A stretch of 64,000 bases of DNA from Azadirachta indica (Eukaryota; Streptophyta; Magnoliopsida; Sapindales; Meliaceae), in NCBI GenBank assembly GCA_022749755.1, contig CM040453.1, positions 7,524,102-7,588,101 on the forward strand. The letters run 5' to 3'. Below are positions 63,937 to 64,000 of this stretch, piece after piece. A program made the translations under genes and the position numbers. The notes under the pieces are model-generated. The model did no database searches and was not told the DNA's origin. It saw only the letters and a program-made list of their open reading frames with translations. The stretch's first letter is position 1. Each line of letters opens with the position of its first letter.

Positions 63937-64000
63937 TTACTACCTCCAAATCCTTTTTTCCACCTTCCAATAAGGATCCCCCATGTTTGTATAGTTGATC
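63937..64000. other. 3' flank of the SCPL pseudogene at the window end
   Basis: Only 64 bases remain. They resemble the 3' UTR start of the intact SCPL copy and hold nothing else. Confidence 0.6.

Overview
The window reads as nuclear DNA of a dicot plant, probably a woody rosid. The genes have many short exons and GT-AG introns, the spacers are very AT-rich, the closest protein matches I recall are Arabidopsis families, and there is an intron-bearing tRNA-Tyr and degraded Ty3/gypsy retroelements. I cannot name the species from sequence alone. Splice sites were placed by hand from GT/AG consensus, reading-frame phase and remembered family alignments.

Left part (1-18.4 kb): three genes, all on the minus strand. 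They are an RZ-1-type RNA-binding protein (RRM plus CCHC knuckle, 3349-8015), a plastid ycf45-like AAA ATPase of the SPD1 type (8787-13394), and an ACT-repeat protein closest to ACR10 (14712-18362). The SPD1-like gene has an apparent one-base frame break inside its transit-peptide exon.

First repeat-rich part (19.4-32.2 kb): an internally deleted Ty3/gypsy element (19505-25252) keeps both LTRs, an integrase tail on the minus strand and a decayed antisense ORF on the plus strand. Two AT-rich foldback elements and an A18/G33 homopolymer lie in the following spacer.

Middle (32.2-48.6 kb): an RD19D-like papain-family protease (minus), a third foldback with tRNA-like ends, a GDSL esterase (plus), tRNA-Tyr(GUA) (minus), a Gag1-like clamp (DUF4050) gene (plus) and the ESCRT-III subunit VPS24 (plus). 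VPS24 uses a GC-AG intron and carries an in-frame TAG exactly before its conserved C-terminal MIM helix.

Right part (50.6-63.9 kb): an intact nine-exon serine carboxypeptidase gene (SCPL48/49 type) is followed by a tandem copy that is a pseudogene with stops, frameshifts, damaged splice sites and lost catalytic residues. Its third intron holds a 4.29-kb insertion whose two ends are the same LTR in opposite orientation, U5 outward, flanked by a perfect 5-bp duplication. This inverted, near-palindromic retroelement product is the most unusual structure in the window.

The genes do not form a pathway. They are a normal mix of housekeeping functions (splicing, plastid development, amino-acid sensing, endosomal sorting) and secreted or vacuolar hydrolases (RD19D-like, GDSL, SCPL).
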